Assembly: GCA_017893485.1 (NCBI GenBank)
Contig: CM030362.1
Location: forward strand, 258,358,244-258,422,243
DNA: 64,000 bases
From: Hemerocallis citrina
Lineage: Eukaryota; Streptophyta; Magnoliopsida; Asparagales; Asphodelaceae
Reading direction: 5' to 3'
Shown: positions 21,947 to 32,599 of the stretch, piece after piece
Position numbering within the stretch: the first letter of the stretch is position 1
Layout of the letters: every line of letters begins with the position of its first letter
Made by a program: the position numbers and the translations under genes
Notes under the pieces: generated by a model
Told to the model about the DNA's origin: nothing
The model's input: only the letters and a program-made list of their open reading frames with translations
The model's database searches: none

Positions 21947-22790
21947 TTTGCAATACAACTTAGGACGCTGCGAGGAGCGCAAGCCGAGTATCGAGCCCCC
22001 TGTCTTGTGAGAAAGTTGGGGTGTGGCCCGAGGTCATTGCCGAGTGCTTAGCCCATAAAGCTTGAAAAATCTAGGGCATGGCTTGAGGTCAATGCCGAAT
22101 GTCGAGCTCCCATGCTTTGTTGAAAAGTTAGGGTGTGGCTCGAGGTCATTGCCGAGCGTCTAGCCCATAAAGCTTGAGAAAGCTTGGGTATGGCTCGAGG
22201 TCAATGCCGAATGTCGAGCTCCCATACTTTGTAGAATAGTTAGGGTGTGGCTCGAGGTCATTGCCGAGTGCTTAGACCATAAAGCTTGAGAAAGCTAGGG
22301 TATAGCTCGAGGTCAATGCCGAATATCGAGCTTCATGCTTTGTAGAAAAGTTAGGGTTTGGCTCAAGTTCATTGCCGAACGCCTAGCCCATAAAGCTTGA
22401 GAAAGCTAGGGTATGGCTCGAGGTCGATGCCGAATGTCGAGCTCCCATACTTTGTACAAAAGTTAGGGTGTGGCTCAAGGTTATTGCCGAGCGCCTAGCC
22501 CATAAAGCTTGAGAAATCTAGGGTATGGCTCGAGGTCAATACCGAATGTCGAGTTCCCATTCTTTGTAGAAAAGTTGGGATGTGGCTCGAGGTCATTGCC
22601 GAGCGCCTAGCCCATAAAGCTTGAGAAAGCTAGGGTATGGCTCGTGGTCAATGCCGAATGTCGAGCTCCCATGCTTTGTAGAAAAGTTAGGGTGTGGCTC
22701 GAGATCACTACAGAGCGCCTAGCCCATAAAGCTTGAGAAAGCTAGGGTATGGCTCGAGGCCAATGCCGAATGTCGAGCTGGAAGCATCGA
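21947..22790. repeat. 112-bp dimeric minisatellite, about 7.5 copies
   Basis: Alternating half-units of about 55 bp (GGCTCGAGGTCATTGCCGAG, CGCCTAGCCCATAAAGCTTG; then GGCTCGAGGTCAATGCCGAA, TGTCGAGCTCCCATGCTTTG) make a 112-bp higher-order repeat. It is related to the 57-bp array at 5604-8035 but lies on the pol side of the antisense gene. Confidence 0.93.
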
Positions 22791-22898
22791 AATTTGCCCA
22801 AAAATAAAAAAAGAAGGGAAGAAACAAGATTACTTTTATTTACACAAAAATGAGGAGCACGTGGTGCTGGTTACATGAGTTTTGGTTACAAAAGGAGT

Positions 22899-24230
22899 TT
22901 AGTCCTTCCCTTCGAGGAACTTGATGAGGTGTTCCGCATTCCAGGGCCTCTTTACTATCCTGGCCGCCAGGTCTTCGAGATGGTACGTGCCAGGGTGTAT
23001 CATTTCGGAGACCTTATACGGGCCCTCCGAATTAGGGGCCAACTTTTTCTTTTTGCTGGGGTCGGATACTGCTAGCTTCCTGAGCACGAGGTCACCTAGC
23101 TTGATGTCAGTGGGGCGGACCTTCTTGTTATAAAACCTTTCGACCCATTTTTAGTATATGCTTCTTCTGATGGCAGATTTTTCTCTGACCTCGTCGATTA
23201 AATCCAAGTTGGCTCTGAAGTCCGTTGAGTTGCTCTCTTCGTCGAAGGCCATGATCCTGGGCGAAGGAAGCCCGATCTTTAGGGGGATAACTGCCTCCGT
23301 GCCGTAGGTTAGGTTGAACGGTGACTCGCCTGTGGGGATTCTCTTTGTCGTCCAATGGGGCCAGAGTATGCTTGGAAACTCGTCAACCCACAGACCCTTG
23401 GATGAATTATCTAACCACTTCTTAAGTCCTTTGAAAATTTGACGGTTTGCGTTTTCGACCTGGCCGTTTGACTGAGGGTGACATATTGATGAGAAGCGCT
23501 GCTGAAAACCGATGTCTTTGCAGAACATTTGAAAGTTCTTGCTTGCGAATTGGATCCCGTTGTCTGTAATAAGTACCTGCGGGATCCCGAATCAGCAGAT
23601 GATGTGCTTCTAGAAAAATTGCTGAGTTTGGGGCTCTGTGATCGTGGACAGGGGCCGACCAAGTCCATCCCCTACATAGCAAAGGGGGTCGGACTTGCCA
23701 GGGAGTGGAGGTTAGCTTATGGAAGCCTTTTCACTAAGAAGAATCTTTGGAAAGGGCCACACCTTTTGACGAGGTCTTGGGCATCTTGTAACATGGTCGA
23801 CCAATAGTATCCGTGGTTTAGGGTTTTTCTAGCGAGCGAACTACTCCCCATGTGACACCCCCCCAATTCCTTCATGGAGTTCTTTCAGAGCGTACTTAGC
23901 CTCATTGGGGGCCAGGCAACGAAGGTAGGGTCTGCCATCTGTTGTTGTGTACGAGCACTTGAAGAGTGTCTTGTTGATTATGATGAACCTTTCTGAACGG
24001 ACCCTGGTCTTTCTAGCCTCGGCTCGGTCTTGAGGAAGCTCGTCCTCAGCCAGAAACTTTCGGATGGGAGTCATCCAGTTGTCTGGCCAAGGTTCGGTGA
24101 TGAGGCAAAGGACTTCGGGGAGGTCGATGCTAGGATTAAGGATAACTTCGATCAGGATGGTGCTGTCGAGCCCTTCGAAGGACGATGAGGCAAGTTTTGA
24201 CAAGGATTCAACCTGGACATTTTGCTCCAT
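22899..24230 (-). pseudogene. Integrase region of element A
   Basis: Sense reading: a linker with RSERFIIINKTLFKCSY, the zinc-binding ELHEGIGG block (frame broken by extra C residues near 23865), then GMDLVGP (first catalytic Asp), ITDNGIQF (second Asp) and HPQSNGQVENANR (catalytic Glu). The C-terminal part includes ERFYNKKVRPTDIKLGDLVL, APNSEGPYKVSEMIHPGTYH and HLIKFLEGKD, then a stop. Compared with element B about 80 nt are missing between the first and second catalytic Asp (near 23660), and several stops are present. It cannot be active. Confidence 0.9.
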
Positions 24231-25192
24231 AGGGATTCATTCAACCGAGGAGTAATCGAAGGACGTCAAGAGCTGCTGGACCACCACCAAATAACGGACC
24301 ATTTGAGCATCGCGAGTCTCGTACTCCCCGGTAATCTGGTTGACCACTAGCTGGGAGTCGCTAAAGGCCCTAATTTGTCTGGCCCCCGCCTTGCACGCCA
24401 GGGTGAGCCCGGTGATCATAGTCTCATATTTTGCCTCGTTATTCGAGGCTGAGAAGTTCAAGCAAAAGGAATACTGGAGAATGAAGTTGTCGGGACCTTT
24501 GAGGATGATGCCTGTGTCTCTTCCCACTTCGCAAGACGAGCTATCGACATAAACTTTCCAGATCGGATCTGCCTCTTGAATTTCGGATGGCTAGGAGATA
24601 GGGCACTCCGTAATAAATTCGAAGAGGGCTTGCCCCTTAATGGCTGTCCTGGGCTTGTAGCTGATGTCGTACTAGCTTAGTTCGATCGACCACTTGACTA
24701 AGCAGCTGAAACTTTCGGGCTTGTGGAGGACGACCTTGAGAGGCTGGTCCATAAGGACCTAGATAGAGTGGACCTGGAAGTGAGGACGGAGCTTTTGTGC
24801 GGCCATTACCATGGTGTATGCCACCTTTTCCATCTTTGCATATCTTATCTCGGCCGAGAGTAAGTCTTTGCTCACATAGTAGAGATGCTTCTGAACACCT
24901 TCTTCTTCCCGGACGAGCACGAAACTGAGTGCATTTTCCAAGGCTGAGAGGTACAGAAAGAGGGGTTCGCCCGGTTCAGGTTTGCTCAGAAGTGGGGGGT
25001 TGGCAAGGTAGGACTTCAACTAGTCGAATGCCTATTTCTGGGGGTCGCCCCATTTGAAGCCTTTCGCCCCTCGCAGGGCCTTGAAGAAGGGGAGGGACTT
25101 CTCTCCAGACTTGGAGAGGAAGTGGCCGATGGCCGCCAGTCTTCCCGTGAGCCGCTGAACCTCCTTAATGTTTATGGGAGGAGCCATGTCGA
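24231..25192 (-). pseudogene. Dual RNase H region of element A
   Basis: First the RNase H fused to RT: LKSYLANPPLLSKPEPGEPL, NALSFVLVREEEGVQKHLYY and MEKVAYTMVMAAQKLRPHF. Then a second, archaeal-type RNase H: WKVYVDSSS, SNNEAKYETMITGLTLA and SDSQLVVNQITGEYE. Having both domains in tandem is diagnostic of the plant Tat lineage. Stops interrupt both. Confidence 0.88.
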
Positions 25193-26050
25193 TTATGGCC
25201 TAGATCTTCTTGGATTTGCTTCTATGCCGCGCGGGCTATCGACGAACCCAAGAAATTTTCCCGAGGAGATGCCGAAGGCACACATGGCGGGATTGAGCCT
25301 CATGTTGGGGGACCGAAGGATGCCAAAGGCTTCCTCATGGTCGGCGACATGATCCTGCCCTCGTCGGCACTTGACGAGCATGTCGTCGATGTATACCTCC
25401 AAGATACGACTAATCTAATCTTTGAAAACTCGGTTGACAAGTCTCGAGTAGGTGGCCCCGACGTTCTTGAGTCCGAAGGGCATGACCCGGTAACAGTAGA
25501 GACCCTGGTCGGTAACGAAGGATGTTCTGGCGATGTCCGGAGGGAATATCCGGATCTGATTATATCCTGAAAAGGTGTCCATGAAGGTCAGGAGCTCGTG
25601 ACCCGATGTTGCGTCGATCAGAGCGTCGATGCTCGGGAGGGAGAAATGATCTTTGGGGCAGGCCCTGTTGAGATCCATGAAGTCTATGTAAATCCTCCAG
25701 CTCATGCTGGTCTTTTTGACCATCACGACGTTAGCCAGTCACTCGTGGTAGCTGACCTTCTGAATGAACCGGGTGGACAACAGTTTGTCCACTTCCGCTT
25801 TTACAGCTTGTTGCCTCTCCGGGGCGAACTTGCGCCACTTCTGATGGATCGGCTTGGAGCCCGGGGCGATGCTCAGCCTGTGCATGATTAGGTCCTCATA
25901 AATCCTGGGCATGTCAGACACGGTCCAAGCGAAGAGGTCGATATTGCAGCGAACGCAATCAATCAGACCTGACTTCAGGTTGGGGGAAAGGGTGTGGCTC
26001 ACATGGAACCACTTAGACTTATCTTCTGCCTCGAATGAGACCTCCTCCAA
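25193..26050 (-). pseudogene. Reverse transcriptase of element A
   Basis: Order seen: DLIMHRLSIAPGSKPIHQK, VVMVKKTSMSWRIYIDFMDL, FMDTFSGYNQI, YCYRVMPFGLKNVGATYSRL, MEVYIDDMLVK (catalytic box intact) and NMRLNPAMCAFGI. The N-terminal, palm and catalytic parts lie in three frames separated by stops or shifts near 25735 and 25410. Length and order fit a full Ty3/gypsy RT. Confidence 0.92.
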
Positions 26051-26236
26051 TTCGTTCGTAGGCTCCGACTCTTACTGGCTTCTTTCAGGCGGAAGCTCGA
26101 CCGCGTCAAAGGGGAACACCCTGCCTCCGACCGCGATCATGTAGCATGAGTGTGCAAACTCCTGATTCCCTCTGACAATGCCGACTTTGAGGTCAGTGGG
26201 GAACTTCAACTTTAAGTGGTAGGCCGAGTGGACGGC

Positions 26237-26695
26237 CTAAAACGAGCAGAGGTCGGGTTGGCCGAGGATGGCGTTGTATGCCGCCTTGACGTTGACCACC
26301 ATTAAGTCCGTTGATTCGGTTTGCGTAATAGGGGTCGTGCTGGCTCTTACATCCAGCATCACCATCCTTTCGATTTGCACCGGGATGCCCGAGAACCCGT
26401 GCAGGGTGTACCCGTCCGACTTTAGCTTATCTCGGGGGAGCTTGAGGTTCTCAAATGCTTCTAAGAAGAGAATGTTGACTGAGCTTTCGTTGTCCACGAG
26501 AATTCGGCAGACTTCGAAATTTTCCATGAAGAGACTGATGAAGAGGGCATTGCAGTGCTGAGAAGGAGATTCGTCGTTGCTGAATCTGGGGGGAGGGATG
26601 GTCTCGAATGGAGTTAACCTCTCGGACGAAGGCCTTAAGGGAAGTATTGGATTTCCCTCCCATGGGTCCACCATGGACACAGTATAGGATGGCAT
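26237..26695 (-). pseudogene. Aspartic protease of element A, active site altered
   Basis: The frame includes NALFISLFMENFEVCRILVD, then NESSVNILFLEAFENLKLPR, and AYNAILGQPDL near the end. The family active site normally reads D-x-G followed by SS. Here the Gly codon reads GAA (DNE), so the protease would be inactive. Element B has Arg at the same codon. It sits between the gag zinc knuckle and RT, as expected. Confidence 0.85.
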
Positions 26696-26759
26696 GCCCT
26701 CCAGTTTCCTCGGGTTTGGGGTCCTGCTCAGGTCGCCGGTTGATCGTTCGAGGGGGAGG

Positions 26760-28209
26760 CGAAGGCCTCAAATTCCTTGTATCCCGCCGATCTCTTAGGT
26801 TATCCCGGGTGAACTCCCTCAGGTACCCTCATTGGATGAGGGCCTCGATCTCATCTTTGAGGGCCTGACAGTTGTCCGTCTTGTGCCCGTTGTCTCGATG
26901 GAAGCGGCCGTATAACCTCTGGTCCCGCTTCTTGTTGTTGCTTAGTCGTGGAGGGAGTCGGACGATCCCTTTATCCTTGATCTCCATCAGGATTGCCGAT
27001 ACGTTCTGTGTCAGCGGTGTATACCTTTCAAATCAGAGGACCGGAGGAATTGTTTTGAGGCCGGTGGCCTCTTTCGTGACCTTCTTGACGGGCTCGACGT
27101 CGTCTGCCTTCCACTTTCCCCTAGCAGTGGCTTCTTTTGTGCCCTCAAGATTTAGGGAATCTTCCGCCCAAATGTACTTCTCGACCCTGTTGAGCAGGTC
27201 GGGGAAGTCGACGGGTGGATTTTTGGCCAAGGAAGCCTTAAGCTGAGGGTGCCGAACATTGTGTCGAAAAGCTGCTGAAGCCACGCTTGTGTCGATAGTG
27301 GAGACAGATCTCGCCTCGGCGGTGAACCTCCGCACAAATTCACGGAGTGACTCCCCTTCCTTCTGTCTGAGGTCCAGAATGGATGCACTCGTCTTCTTGA
27401 CCTTTCTGCTGATCACAAAGTGGACTAGGAAGTTCGCTTCCAACTGGTCGAACAAGAAGACTGAGCCGGGGGCGAGCTTCGAGAAGCATTCCTGAGCCGG
27501 ACTTCGCAGGGTGGTAGGAAAAGCACGACATAGGAGGGTATCCGTGGTGCTGTGAATCAACATGAGGGTTTTAAACCCCTCCATATGATCAGCGGGATCA
27601 CCTTCGTCGTTGTATGTCTCGAATTGGGGAGGCCTGAAATTTCTGGTGATTTTGGCTTCCAAGATTTGAGTAGAAAAGGGGGGGATCAGGTCAGCCGATG
27701 ACCATGGTCGGGCATCGGTCCGCCCTCACCGAGATGGGCAAGTCGGTTCTCCATCTCTCGGAGGCATCGGAGGACGGTGTCATCCTGTTCAAGTGGGTGG
27801 GTCGAACCATGGGATTTGCCGCCCCGGTCCTAGGGTCACCCCAGATTTCCTGGAGGACCTCGTCCTTAAAATTCTAAAACTCGACCCTCGTAACTGGGGC
27901 TTGTCCCACTGGGTTAGGCGACGTATGGGGTACTTGGGGCGAGCGGCTGTGTCCTGGCTCCCGTTCTAGGGTCGGTTGCCTGCCATGGTTCGGGACCGAG
28001 TTGGAAGCGACCTCTCCCCTGGTTCGATTGGCCTGCCGATTTTGGATGAAGCGCCAGGGAATGGCGACTGAGTGAGAAGTGCCTGGTTCGGGTCCGGCTG
28101 TGCCATTGACCGGTGGTTGATTGGAGACCTGGGCATCTGCGTGGCTGTTATGGGGAAGAGGATCAAAACGACGCCCGGAGGTGACGGCCCTCCTTGCTTT
28201 CGGAGCCAT
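26760..28209 (-). pseudogene. gag of element A
   Basis: Begins MAPKARRAVTSGRRFDPLPH (ATG 28209), with a proline/arginine-rich N-terminus. It shifts frame around 27680-27870 and continues with the capsid-like block RPPQFETYNDEGDPADHMEG, EANFLVHFVISRKVKKTSAS and GESLREFVRRFTAEARSVST (retrotransposon gag family). It then has a basic KKVTKEATG segment and a knuckle-like GRFHRDNGHKTDNC in which the first Cys is Gly. Stops near 27030 and 26830. The protein would coat the particle RNA. Confidence 0.88.
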
Positions 28210-28277
28210 GAAGGAGCTCGGACTTGAGATGATATCCCTGGCTGGGTTCGGACTGGCGTCAGTACCTAACAAATTCC

Positions 28278-28294
28278 GACAGACGGCGCCAACC
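28278..28294 (-). other. Primer binding site of element A
   Basis: Minus-strand GGTTGGCGCCGTCTGTC directly after the 5' LTR. TGGCGCCGTCTGT is the form seen in Tat-lineage elements. I am not sure which tRNA it matches best. Confidence 0.8.
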
Positions 28295-28828
28295 TGATGT
28301 TGTTTGTTTTTGGGGTGTGGGGGAAACAAGTGTGAGTTCTTGTAATTTGTGTAGCGGAAGATGTAGTATTGGCGTCGATCCAATCCTCGGCTGTTGGGCC
28401 GCTCGGGGTAGCATAAGAGAGGTAGAGGCTGGGTGCTAAGCTCTGATCTAGTACCCCAGCTCAGATGAAGTGGCTTGGCTCGGATCTAGTTGCTTGGCTC
28501 GGCCTTGTGTACCTGCACACTGCCTAGAAACACTGGGAGAAGTCCCGCTGACAGGCCCTCCGACGATCTAGTCAGTCACTGAGATAGCAACAGTAGCTAG
28601 GGTTCAGGTGGAGAAAAGTTTATTACCTTTTGAAGGAATGAAGGGGTCTGCTATTTATAGAAAAGGGCTAATGGGTCTCTGGCCCTGATGGGCCGGGTCA
28701 AACCCGTTATCCAGTGGGCCTGAGCTGGAGGAAGCCTGTTAGACCCGTTTGACCTGATGATCACAGGGGAGCAAAAATCTAAGGAGATCTGATGGCCCAG
28801 ATGGGGCCACGTCATCCACCCCATATCA
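28295..28828 (-). repeat. 5' LTR of element A
   Basis: 534 bp, paired with 4767-5301. Minus strand starts TGATATGGGGTGGATGACG, carries CTATAAATAG (near 28651-28660) as TATA box and ends AACATCA. Confidence 0.93.
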
Positions 28829-28833
28829 GTAGG

Positions 28834-29040
28834 GTTTCTTACGATTTTTCTGCTCTAATACGATGTAAAGTTTCTACATATGAGTTTAAGATACTTTATT
28901 GAGATAAATATAACTTTACACAAAGCCATCGTATATATAGGAAAGAATAAGAGGTGAACTATTAATTATATCAATACGAGACTAAACAAAGCTATTACTT
29001 AATATTTATACAGAGGAAGCACTTTTCTCTTGGAAAATCG
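28834..29040 (-). other. Probable copia 5' LTR end and primer site
   Basis: Continuation of the sequence broken by element A. Minus-strand CGTATTAGAGC near 28852-28863 looks like a decayed TGGTATCAGAGC primer site. Beyond it lie AATAAAGTATC and a TATATATACG box, as in a short copia LTR. The strand and position fit the copia pieces at 340-4766. Confidence 0.4.
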
Positions 29041-29440
29041 CGTTAAAGGAGGCAATTTTATATATAGGATATTTTTAGAAAGTATTTGCAAATATAGGAT
29101 ACCCCCCAAACTATTTACAATAATAGGACAGTTGGAAGTAATTTTCTAAAAAAAGACCCTACCTTTGAACATATTTACACAACATTAAAACTAAAAATTT
29201 GCATAACTCACTACCCTATTTAAAAATTGGATATTTCATAGAAAATTAAGAAAATGAGATTAAAAAATCTCTCATAATTTAAAATATAAACCAAAAGAAT
29301 GTGAAATAAATATGATGACATAAATAACAGAAATAAGAGAACAATTAGAATGAGAAGAAAATAATGAAGAAAGAGTGAGAATGAGTTTTGACATACAAAA
29401 ATACGATAAAATAAGAGCAATCAAACTAGGACATAAACCT
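29041..29440. other. AT-rich non-coding stretch before the pararetrovirus copy
   Basis: Contains direct repeats of ATATAGGATA near 29065 and 29094 and no gene. It may be the intergenic region of the pararetrovirus, but no primer site was recognised. Confidence 0.4.
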
Positions 29441-29449
29441 GAAAGAGAT

Positions 29450-30240
29450 ATTTAAACTTCCAATATTTGAAAGAAAAATAAATACCATAATAATTGCTAG
29501 AAATAATGAACAACCTATAGACATAGAACAAGCTCAAGGAAGAACTATAATTTTATTGATAACAGAAAGAATAATAAGACAAGAAATAGAAAAAATAAGT
29601 GAGAAAACTAGAAAGACATTAAAACACATACATCTTGGAGCAGTACAAATAACAATAAAAGCTTATTTTAAAGAAGGAATAAATACACACTTAGAAATAT
29701 ACTTAATGGATGATAGAATAATATTAAGTACACAAGATGCTTTAATAGGAATAGTACAGGGAAATTTAATGTACCAGAAATAAAACTTGCAATAAAATCT
29801 AATTTCTCTGTAAGCATGGCAGAAGAAAATAAAAACAAAATTCTAGTCATGCATCATAGATTATCATGAATATAAATGATAGAAAAAATCAAGTTTATGA
29901 GTATACAAATAAAAAATATTTATGTTTTCACTTGTAAGCATGAAGTAAAAAACAGAAATACAGGTAATTTTAAGATAAAACCATTATTCAAAGAAATTAT
30001 AAGATACAAACCAGTTAGAGAAAACACTGAAATGACAAAACCAAATTATATAGAATTTGATTTTAATAAAGCAAAAGATATTGAAAAAGAAAAAGCACCA
30101 CAAATAATGTTCAGAAAGAGACCATTATCAATAAGAAATAAACAACAAGAATTGGAATTAATACCAATAATAAATATATTAGACAATCAAAATAATAATC
30201 AATTTAAAATAGAAAAAGAATATTATGACAGTGGTAAATG
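29450..30240 (+). pseudogene. Endogenous caulimovirid: movement protein remnant
   Basis: The frame holds IEQAQGRTIILLITERIIRQ, then KTLKHIHLGAVQITIKAYF and LIGIVQGNLMYQK, the conserved core of the 30K-type cell-to-cell movement protein of Caulimoviridae. A frame change near 29783-29876 leads to a Lys/Ile/Asn-rich C-terminal part (FKEIIRYKPVRENTEM). The base composition is strongly A-rich, unlike the flanking retrotransposons. Stops show it is a dead, integrated copy. Genus is not assigned. Confidence 0.75.
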
Positions 30241-30990
30241 AAATAAACAAGTAGCCCTTGTAGATACAGAAGCTACTAATTCACATATTAAACAAACAAA
30301 TATAAAAACAACAGAATTAATACCACTAGAAAACTCATATTAATATATAGACTATTATAACAATAGACATCCAATTGTCCATAAAATAATATTGCCACTA
30401 AGGATAAATGGTAGAAATAAAATGTTATTACATCTACATGTAGACCCAGAACACAAAATTAATGAAATATTATTACGAATCAACTTCCTTACATCAGTAC
30501 AACCTTACTCAATATAAAAAGAAAAACATTAACAATAACAGAAAATAATGAGAGTATAATAATACATAGAATATTGTGCAAATGAATTCATTAAGAGCAA
30601 CAAAAAATACATTATATATACTAACAGAATTTGTATATGAAGAATACAATTCAAGAAACTATCATAGTCTAATAGACACTGGAGCAGTCACCAGTTTATG
30701 TCGTGAAAATATACTAACAAAATTGAAACATGATGGATATAATTAAAAAACAATAATTGATTTAACAGGACAAACGGCTATACTAGACAAGTACCAACAA
30801 TATGTCTCGATACAAATAGAAAATTACATCCTAAAAATACCGATAATATACCAATTTGATTATATGAATAATGATCTATTAGGAAACGACATTTTTCAAC
30901 AATATTATCCTATAACTATATCACACAAATCGGTTATATTTACAGCACCTTGTAAACACCAAGCAATAGAAATTAAATAACACAACCATA
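30241..30990 (+). pseudogene. Endogenous caulimovirid: protease region remnant with two retropepsin-like motifs
   Basis: Two segments look like aspartic protease active sites. VALVDTEATNSHIK (near 30252) is followed by LLRINFLTSVQPY. LIDTGAVTSLCREN (near 30670) is followed by NNDLLGNDIFQQYYP. The first has Glu where the second keeps the expected Gly. Caulimovirids usually have one protease. Stops break both. The region joins the RT downstream. Confidence 0.65.
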
Positions 30991-31099
30991 TTCTAGGATG
31001 AACTTACCACACATCAGAGTTTCTTCAACCCAGCGTGGTCAATACCAATATTTACCAAATAAAACTAGGATACACAAGAAATTTTACAAAAAACAATTA

Positions 31100-31735
31100 G
31101 AAGATCTATGTGTAGAAGATCCTTTAACAAAATGACATTTAAGTAAACGCACAACTCATATAGAATTAATAGACAAAAATAAAATAATAAAAATTAAAAC
31201 TATTAGACATACTCGAACAGATTTAGAAGATTTCAAAATGCACATCAAAGAACTAATGGGAAACAATTACATAAGAAAGTCACAAAGACCCCATTCATCA
31301 CCAGCATTTATAGTAAGAAAACCCTCAGAAGAAAAAAGAGGTAAAACTAGAATGGTAATAAATTATAAGGAATTAAATAAAAATACTAAAAGATTTAGAT
31401 ATCCGCTACCAGATATGCAGATACTACTAAACACAGTAAAAAAAAGAAAAATATATTCTAAATATGATTGCAAATCAGGATTTTACCACGTAAAACTAAC
31501 GGAAGAGTCAAAACAGTTAACATCATTTAGTACACCACAAGAATTTTACGAATGGAACTTGTTGCCATTTGGGTATAAAAATAGTTCAGGAATATTTCAA
31601 GAATATATGGATAAAATATTTGAAAAAATACAACTTTATACTAGTATATGTAGATGATATTCTATTAGGATCAGAAAACGGAGAACAAATAGAGGGCATT
31701 TACTAAAATTCATAGAAATAGTAAAAATGCAGGTA
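31100..31735 (+). pseudogene. Endogenous caulimovirid: reverse transcriptase remnant
   Basis: An open stretch at 31238-31657 carries RMVINYKELNKNTKRFRYPL, SKYDCKSGFYHVKLTEESK, EWNLLPFGYKNSSGIFQEYM and then a frameshift just before the catalytic FILVYVDDILLGS (near 31630-31670). Wording such as PLPDMQIL, LLPFGYKNS and YVDDIL is typical of Caulimoviridae and not of Ty3/gypsy. The frameshift separates the palm from its catalytic box, so no active enzyme is encoded. Confidence 0.85.
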
Positions 31736-31739
31736 TTAT

Positions 31740-32460
31740 AATATTAAAAAAATGGAATTATTCAAAACAGAGATAGAATTCTTAGGAACAAAATTATCAC
31801 ATGAAGGAATCGAACTACAACCACATATAGCAGAAAAATAAAGACATTCCCAAATATTTAAAAGAAAAAAGAGAAGTACAAGCTATAATTGAACTTCTAA
31901 ATCAAACAAGGGGATACATACCAAATTTGTCAGCAAAAATCAATTGGCTACTACAAAAACTGAAAAAGTTCAAAAAATGGGAATGGACCTCAGAAGATGA
32001 AGAAAAACTTAAAATATTAAAACAAAAAAAATTTAGAATTAAGTAAGTTACGATTACTTGTTAAATGTTTTACATGGATAATAGAGACAAATGCATATGA
32101 AGATAATTGGGGAGCAGTGTTAAAATTTATTGAAATAGATGAAAATGAGGAAAGACTAGCTAGATATACTAGCAGATCATTCACATAGACCTAACAAAAC
32201 TACACATAAATGAAAAAGAATTATTAGCGATCTTAAAAGTAATAAAAAAGTTTGAATTATTTATAATACATACAAAATTCATTATAAGGACAGATAACAC
32301 CCAAGCAAAATAATGGAAAAACAAAATAATAGACCCAACCATAGCCAATAGAAGACTGATAAGATGGCAAATGAAACAAGCACATTATGATTATACATGA
32401 GAAAACATAAAAGGAAAAGATAACATTTTCACTCTATCAAGAAATTAACAATTTCATTTA
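31740..32460 (+). pseudogene. Endogenous caulimovirid: RT connection and RNase H remnant
   Basis: Short blocks in different frames: KTEIEFLGTKLSHEGIELQP, YEDNWGAVLKFIEIDE (RNase H start), NEKELLAILKVIKKFELFI and TKFIIRTDNTQAK, then GKDNIFTLSRN near 32420. Many stops and small indels. The viral sequence ends shortly before the LTR start at 32479. No coat-protein zinc finger or translation-activator ORF was recognised in the window. Confidence 0.75.
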
Positions 32461-32478
32461 TTACAGAATGGAAACTAG

Positions 32479-32599
32479 TGTAGCACCCCGAATTTCCAAT
32501 AAATAAAATTAGAAATAAGTGGCACAATTTCTAGAATCAATTTCAATTGCAATTATAAACACAGTATCAAATACAAGAAAAATTAAAACTTTTTATTAC
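32479..32599 (-). mobile_element. LTR C, first part (split by element B)
   Basis: Starts TGTAGCACCCCGAATTTCC, the sense 3' end of a LARD-like LTR on the minus strand, inserted beside the caulimovirid copy. It runs to ATTAC (32595-32599), duplicated at 62111-62115 by element B, and continues from there. Confidence 0.75.

Larger units (their letters stand above)
4767..28828 (-). mobile_element. Element A: Tat-lineage Ty3/gypsy retrotransposon with nested LARD
   Basis: Bounded by related LTRs (4767-5301 and 28295-28828, each TGATAT...CATCA on the minus strand) and flanked by the 5-bp duplication GTAGG (4762-4766 and 28829-28833), so the insertion is complete. In sense (minus) order it has the 5' LTR, a primer site, gag-pol with two RNase H domains, a dimeric minisatellite, a LARD inserted at CCTAT, an antisense gene, a 57-bp minisatellite, a polypurine tract and the 3' LTR. 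Dual RNase H and an antisense ORF between pol and the 3' LTR are hallmarks of the plant Tat lineage. The LTRs differ at roughly one base in ten by eye, so it is old. It sits in the leader of the copia element. Confidence 0.93.
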
